From the NCBI GenBank assembly GCA_964581295.1, contig CAZONX010000095.1, positions 1 to 8,309 on the forward strand: DNA of 8,309 nucleotides, in the 5' to 3' direction. The stretch is from JAHEEL01 sp964581295. Lineage in GTDB: Bacteria; Actinomycetota; Acidimicrobiia; Spongiisociales; UBA5794. This document shows positions 5,342 to 8,309 of this stretch, piece after piece (position 1 is the stretch's first letter; each line of letters opens with the position of its first letter). Under the pieces are notes generated by a model. The model worked only from the letters and a program-made list of their open reading frames with translations, had not been told where the DNA came from and ran no database searches. Made by a program: the position numbers and the translations under genes.

Positions 5342-6354
5342 GGAGCGGAAAGCACGTAATCGTCGGTCTCGTCGTCCCACAGCAGATCGATTTCTCCGCT
5401 CGCGGCGGCTGCCTTGACGAACTGGAGGAAGCCGGAGTAGCCCAGTTTCTTCTCTGAGAAGCTGCTGTCGCGCTTGCGCATCTCGTTCTTCATCCCGGAC
5501 AGGGCAACCGGGACGCCGCCCTTCCCGAGGTCGGCGACGGCATCGTGCAGCATCGCGAAGCTGGCATCCTCCCCCCTGCCGGACTTCGGGAAGCGCACCG
5601 CAGGATCACCCTGCGAGTCGACGTAGTCGAGTTCGACCACGCCCTTTTCGGCAAGGTGCCGCATCAGCTCACCAAAGGCCCGGAAGCCATATTCGGTCTC
5701 GGTGAATGTGGCGTCCTTGCGCAGGAGGGCTCGCTTGAGACTCGACGCCCGCACGTCTCCGCTCCCGGCGCGAATGAGGCCGGCAAGCGTTGGAACGATG
5801 AGGGCATCGGGAGACTCGGTCGTCGTGGCGGTTGGCTGCTCCGCCTTCGGACGACGCTCCTTCTTCGGCTTCCGATCCGGTACGTCAACGCCGGAGAGGT
5901 TCTCGTAGAAGAGGAACTCGTCGCAGGCCGCTGGCAGCAGTTTCGATGTCGACCCCTTCAGTCCCACGCCGACGACGCTGCGGTTCAGCTCACGAAGCTT
6001 GTGTACCAGGGGGGTGAAGTCCGAGTCGCCGGTGCAGATGACAAACATCGTCACGTAGTCGCGCTCGAAGGCGAGCTCGACCGCATCGACGGCCATCTTG
6101 ATATCGGCAGCGTTCTTGCGGACGGCGCCCTTGCGCTGCGGGATCTCGATGAGCTCGACCTGGTTGTCGGTGAGCATCCGACGGTCCTTCTCGAAGTGGG
6201 TCCAGTCGGCGTAGGCGCGGCGAACGACCACGCGGCCGCGCTCGGCGAGAGCGTCGGCGACGGGCTTGAAGTCGAATTCGATTCCGAGGTCTTCCCTCGC
6301 GCCGATCGCGAGGTTCTCGTAGTCGATGAACAGGCCGATGCGTTCTTCTTCCAT
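5338..6354 (-). CDS. NYN-domain protein with two LOTUS/OST-HTH-like modules
   Basis: A 338-residue protein. Residues 5-152 form a NYN (PIN-like, LabA/DUF88) nuclease-type domain: FIDYENL (D11, N14), KNAADIKMAVDAVE (D84, D90) and CTGDSDFTPL (D110, D112) supply the acidic Mg-binding cluster of this fold, so it is likely active. A basic, low-complexity linker (about 158-183) leads to two winged-helix modules resembling OST-HTH/LOTUS domains (about 185-257 and 265-338), each with the pattern S(S/G)xK..(L/M)R+(K/R)D..F.E...G(F/Y).(A/G)F. NYN-LOTUS proteins are predicted RNA-binding or RNA-processing factors, and that role is inferred here. It is the last gene of a three-gene unit, 12 bases after the acyltransferase stop. 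No Shine-Dalgarno is seen; TACGCT lies six bases before ATG. Its stop codon overlaps that of convergent asnS. Confidence 0.88.
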   Translation of the reverse strand: MEEERIGLFIDYENLAIGAREDLGIEFDFKPVADALAERGRVVVRRAYADWTHFEKDRRMLTDNQVELIEIPQRKGAVRKNAADIKMAVDAVELAFERDYVTMFVICTGDSDFTPLVHKLRELNRSVVGVGLKGSTSKLLPAACDEFLFYENLSGVDVPDRKPKKERRPKAEQPTATTTESPDALIVPTLAGLIRAGSGDVRASSLKRALLRKDATFTETEYGFRAFGELMRHLAEKGVVELDYVDSQGDPAVRFPKSGRGEDASFAMLHDAVADLGKGGVPVALSGMKNEMRKRDSSFSEKKLGYSGFLQFVKAAAASGEIDLLWDDETDDYVLSAP

Positions 6355-6360
6355 GTCCGC

Positions 6361-6366
6361 AGCGTA
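6361..6366 (-). promoter_or_regulatory. Candidate leaderless -10 element for the NYN gene
   Basis: On the minus strand this reads TACGCT, preceded by TGA, giving an extended -10 pattern TGN-TANNNT, exactly six bases before ATG at 6354. The TGA is also the acyltransferase stop codon, so the extension may be coincidental. It would give the NYN gene its own leaderless transcript in addition to operon read-through. Confidence 0.4.
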
Positions 6367-7125
6367 TCAGGCGGAGCCTTCGGCGGTTCGCCACTCGACG
6401 AGCGTCCCCTCGATCCAGGCCTGGCAGCGCTCAAGCACCTCGACCGGCGACTCCCCCACCGCACGCACAATCGGCTCGCCGAACCGGATGCGGACCTTCG
6501 ATCCAAATGGGATCGGGAACATGTTGCGTTGGAACACCCGCCACGAGCCTTCGATCGCCGTGGGGATGATCGGGAGATTCGGAGCGGCCTGCATGATGGC
6601 TGCGAGACCTCCAGCCCGGAAGCTGCCGAGTTCCCCGGCGCGCGAACGCGTGCCCTCGGGGAAGATCACCACCGACACATCGCGCCGTTCGGCTTCGGAT
6701 GCCATGTCTGAGATGGCATCCATCGCTTGGTCACGGTGGTCGCGGTCGATGATGGCATTTCCGCCGTAGCGGAGGTTCAGCGAGACGCTGGGAAGGCCCC
6801 GGGCGAGCTCCTTCTTTGCCACATACTTCGGGTAGTTGCGCGGAAGCATCCCTCCGAATATCGGCACGTCGTAAATCGATTGATGGTTCGACACGAAGAT
6901 GAAGCCGCCGTCGCGGGCGAATCCGTCCCTCCCCTCCGTTGTGACCTCGACGCCGGCGATCCGGAAGACGGCGAGCAGGGTTCGCTGGAGCATCGCCATG
7001 ACCTTCTCGAATGGCCGGATTCCGAACGGCAGGGCGATGAGACCGAGGAGATGGAACACGCCGAGGGTAAGGCCGAAAGCGGCAACCGTCGGAACGGAGA
7101 AGATCCAGTCTCGGATCTCTTTCAT
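6367..7125 (-). CDS. PlsC-type 1-acyl-glycerol-3-phosphate acyltransferase
   Basis: A 252-residue acyltransferase of the PlsC/LPLAT family, which transfers an acyl chain to lysophosphatidic acid or a related acceptor at the inner membrane face. The catalytic NHQSIYD motif (HX4D) has H81 and D86. The acceptor-binding FPEGTRS lies at 155-161, and a later IPTAIEG block fits motif IV. The N-terminal 35 residues contain a hydrophobic helix (about 11-34) suited to membrane attachment. The start at 7125 is chosen because its ATG overlaps the hydrolase TGA as ATGA, a translational coupling arrangement; an in-frame ATG at 7200 would add 25 unrelated residues inside the hydrolase gene. Whether the acceptor is a phospholipid precursor or another lipid cannot be told, so no symbol is given. 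Same operon as the hydrolase and the NYN gene. Confidence 0.9.
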   Translation of the reverse strand: MKEIRDWIFSVPTVAAFGLTLGVFHLLGLIALPFGIRPFEKVMAMLQRTLLAVFRIAGVEVTTEGRDGFARDGGFIFVSNHQSIYDVPIFGGMLPRNYPKYVAKKELARGLPSVSLNLRYGGNAIIDRDHRDQAMDAISDMASEAERRDVSVVIFPEGTRSRAGELGSFRAGGLAAIMQAAPNLPIIPTAIEGSWRVFQRNMFPIPFGSKVRIRFGEPIVRAVGESPVEVLERCQAWIEGTLVEWRTAEGSA

Positions 7126-7997
7126 GACTGTCTCGATTCGTGTCTGAGGAAACCGATGATTGCATCGTTGACCTGTTGGGGCTGCTCTTGCTGGGTCCAA
7201 TGGCCGCTGTGGACCACGGCCGCCGTGGTGAGATCCGGTATCCAGCGGCCCATGCCCTCGGCGAGGCGAGGTGGCAGGATTGGGTCCCGATCGGCCGTGA
7301 TCATCAACGTCGGTTGCGTGATCGGCGCATTCGCCAACCGCGCGGTGGCTGCCGCGTTCGCGTCGATGTTGCGATAGGGCCCGAGGGGACCGAACAAGCC
7401 ACCGTCGACGAAGGCATCCCTATAGACGGCGAACTCCGTATCGGTCATGAATCCTCGGTCGGCGGCGATCCCGAAGAAGATCATTCGCAGCCAGGCATCG
7501 GGGTCCGCCTCGAATGCGGCCTCGGTGACGCCCGGATCCTGGAACGCGAGGACGTAGCCGAAGCGGTCGGCCAGCTGATCTCGGATGACCTCGGTCGTGG
7601 GGAACCCGGCGCACCATCCTCGGTACGGCACATTCAGACTCACGACTCGTTCGACGCGATCGGGATGCGCGACGGCGGCGGTCCAGACCACGATGCTTCC
7701 CCAGTCGTGGCCCACCAGAGTTGCTTTCGCGATGTCGAGGACGTCGAGGAGCCCAATGGTGTCTCCGACGAGATCATCCAATCCGTAGGCGTCGACTCGG
7801 TCGGGCTTCGACGAGCGGCCGTAGCCGCGTTGGTCGTAGGCGATGGCCCGGAATCCGGCGTCGGCGAACGCTGGGATCTGATTGCGCCAGGAATACGCCA
7901 ACTCGGGGAAGCCATGGATGAAGACGACCGGGTCGCCGGACCCTTCGTCGACAACGGACAGCTCCACCCCGTTCACCGAGTGGATCGTTTGGTCCAT
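7122..7997 (-). CDS. Alpha/beta hydrolase, soluble epoxide hydrolase-like
   Basis: A 291-residue alpha/beta-hydrolase-fold enzyme of the epoxide hydrolase type, probably adding water to an epoxide through an aspartyl-ester intermediate in the cytoplasm. The oxyanion-hole motif is HGFPE (28-32), followed by DQRGYGRSS. The nucleophile elbow GHDWGS carries D98 rather than serine. The likely acid is D238 (TADRDPILP) and the base H266 (SGHWTQQEQP). Cap tyrosines that would activate the epoxide are Y148 (RFGYVLAFQDPG) and Y208 (PYRNID), both as in plant and mammalian soluble epoxide hydrolases. This pair of tyrosines argues against haloalkane dehalogenase or fluoroacetate dehalogenase. The physiological substrate is unknown. 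It is the first gene of the unit; it has no Shine-Dalgarno, and TAGCCT lies six bases before ATG. Its stop overlaps the acyltransferase start. Confidence 0.9.
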   Translation of the reverse strand: MDQTIHSVNGVELSVVDEGSGDPVVFIHGFPELAYSWRNQIPAFADAGFRAIAYDQRGYGRSSKPDRVDAYGLDDLVGDTIGLLDVLDIAKATLVGHDWGSIVVWTAAVAHPDRVERVVSLNVPYRGWCAGFPTTEVIRDQLADRFGYVLAFQDPGVTEAAFEADPDAWLRMIFFGIAADRGFMTDTEFAVYRDAFVDGGLFGPLGPYRNIDANAAATARLANAPITQPTLMITADRDPILPPRLAEGMGRWIPDLTTAAVVHSGHWTQQEQPQQVNDAIIGFLRHESRQS

Positions 7998-8003
7998 ACC
8001 GTG

Positions 8004-8009
8004 AGGCTA
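8004..8009 (-). promoter_or_regulatory. Candidate leaderless -10 element for the hydrolase operon
   Basis: On the minus strand this is TAGCCT, a TANNNT match, with six bases to the ATG at 7997 and no ribosome-binding site between. The expected -35 position (near 8027-8032) falls inside the left arm of the long hairpin at 8022-8081, so the hairpin would overlap the polymerase footprint. Confidence 0.45.
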
Positions 8010-8021
8010 GTGCCCCGACAC

Positions 8022-8081
8022 ATCCGCGTACCCAGGGTTCGCACCGTCATATAGGACGTTGCGAACCCTGGGTACGCGGAT
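8022..8081. repeat. Long near-perfect hairpin in a divergent promoter region
   Basis: Bases 8022-8043 and 8060-8081 are perfect inverted repeats of 22 bp. After a single C/T mismatch, four more pairs (CGTC/GACG) close a six-base loop at 8049-8054. The core word is GTACCCAGGGTTCGCA and its complement. It lies upstream of both the minus-strand hydrolase and the plus-strand 8122 gene, so it does not follow a gene end and has no U-tract. Ending transcription is therefore an unlikely main role. A large operator, an attenuator-like leader or a small inserted repeat element are the alternatives. Confidence 0.7.
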
Positions 8082-8121
8082 TGGGGTGGAATCGAATAGC
8101 GGGGATTGGTGTTCGAATGCC

Positions 8122-8309
8122 ATGGCTCGAACATCGAAGAATCAGAGTCGGGACCAGCGCAAGAGCGAAGCCGCGGAGCGACGCAAGGCTGCGAAACGCA
8201 ACCGGACCATACGAAACATCGCAATCGCGGGAGTCGCTGCTGCAGCCCTTGTCTCACTGCTGGTTGTGCTGTGGCCAACACCGCAGACCGGCGACACGAC
8301 CGCGGAAGC
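8122..8309 (+). CDS. N-terminus of a single-pass membrane-anchored protein (partial)
   Basis: The frame from ATG at 8122 stays open to the window edge (62 complete codons). The first 28 residues are highly charged and basic (MARTSKNQSRDQRKSEAAER and onward), followed by one hydrophobic helix at about 30-51 and then a Pro/Thr/Gly-rich stretch. This is a signal-anchor with the C-terminal part facing outside by the positive-inside rule. Similar starts occur in actinobacterial membrane-anchored DsbA-like, peptidyl-prolyl isomerase and DUF3105 proteins; none can be chosen, because the functional domain lies beyond the window. No clear Shine-Dalgarno precedes the ATG: GGGGA ends 16 bases upstream, which is too far. 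An in-frame GTG at 8086 is a weaker alternative start. Confidence 0.65.
   Translation, partial: MARTSKNQSRDQRKSEAAERRKAAKRNRTIRNIAIAGVAAAALVSLLVVLWPTPQTGDTTAE

Noticed and set aside
5545..6711. A 388-codon plus-strand frame opposite the NYN and acyltransferase genes.
   Set aside because: It spans two real genes on the opposite strand and is a compositional shadow.
7126..7200. An upstream start of the acyltransferase adding 25 residues.
   Set aside because: The ATGA overlap at 7125-7122 and the family's normal N-terminus favour the shorter protein.
7140..8054. A 304-codon plus-strand frame opposite the epoxide hydrolase.
   Set aside because: The hydrolase motifs on the minus strand are complete, and this frame reads into the hairpin without a plausible domain.
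8022..8081. The long hairpin as an intrinsic terminator.
   Set aside because: It lies upstream of both neighbouring genes, with no gene ending into it and no T-tract on either side.

Overview
This is a GC-rich stretch of bacterial chromosome made of ordinary, complete, densely packed genes. I see no phage, transposase, CRISPR, rRNA or tRNA. The GC-rich codon use, actinobacterial-style small hypotheticals and three starts that look leaderless suggest an Actinomycetota-like organism, possibly an uncultured acidimicrobial lineage. That taxonomic call is an inference; no marker gene here settles it.

Layout. (1) Bases 1-57 hold the hydrophobic C-terminal tail of a plus-strand membrane protein. 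(2) A short repeat-rich intergenic stretch (58-177) separates it from a convergent ThDP-dependent enzyme of the IlvB/oxalyl-CoA decarboxylase/2-hydroxyacyl-CoA lyase superfamily (1812-178, minus). (3) Divergent from that enzyme is a small thioredoxin-fold protein with a CAPC site and a lysine/arginine-rich insertion (1953-2363, plus). (4) It converges, across a heptamer-built hairpin (2372-2430), on a HAD-superfamily hydrolase (3382-2432) and an unrecognised 128-aa protein (3811-3425), both minus. (5) A divergent promoter region (3812-3946) with a perfect TTACAC-AA-GTGTAA palindrome leads to a complete asparaginyl-tRNA synthetase, asnS (3947-5341, plus). (6) Converging on asnS, with both stop codons inside one CTAG, is a three-gene minus-strand unit: an epoxide-hydrolase-like alpha/beta hydrolase (7997-7122), a PlsC-type acyltransferase (7125-6367, ATGA overlap) and a NYN-domain protein with two C-terminal LOTUS/OST-HTH-like modules (6354-5338, 12-base gap). 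(7) A long hairpin (8022-8081) separates this unit from the start of a plus-strand membrane-anchored protein that runs off the window (8122-8309).

How the genes relate. No single pathway unites the window. asnS is translation housekeeping. The NYN-LOTUS protein is probably RNA-related, and the acyltransferase and hydrolase are lipid or small-molecule enzymes. The most interesting non-coding signals are heptamer-period repeats in both intergenic gaps that separate convergent genes with non-overlapping ends, a 22-bp perfect hairpin in a divergent promoter region, a palindromic candidate operator over a good promoter, and a recurring TANNNT hexamer 6-7 bases before start codons that have no ribosome-binding site.
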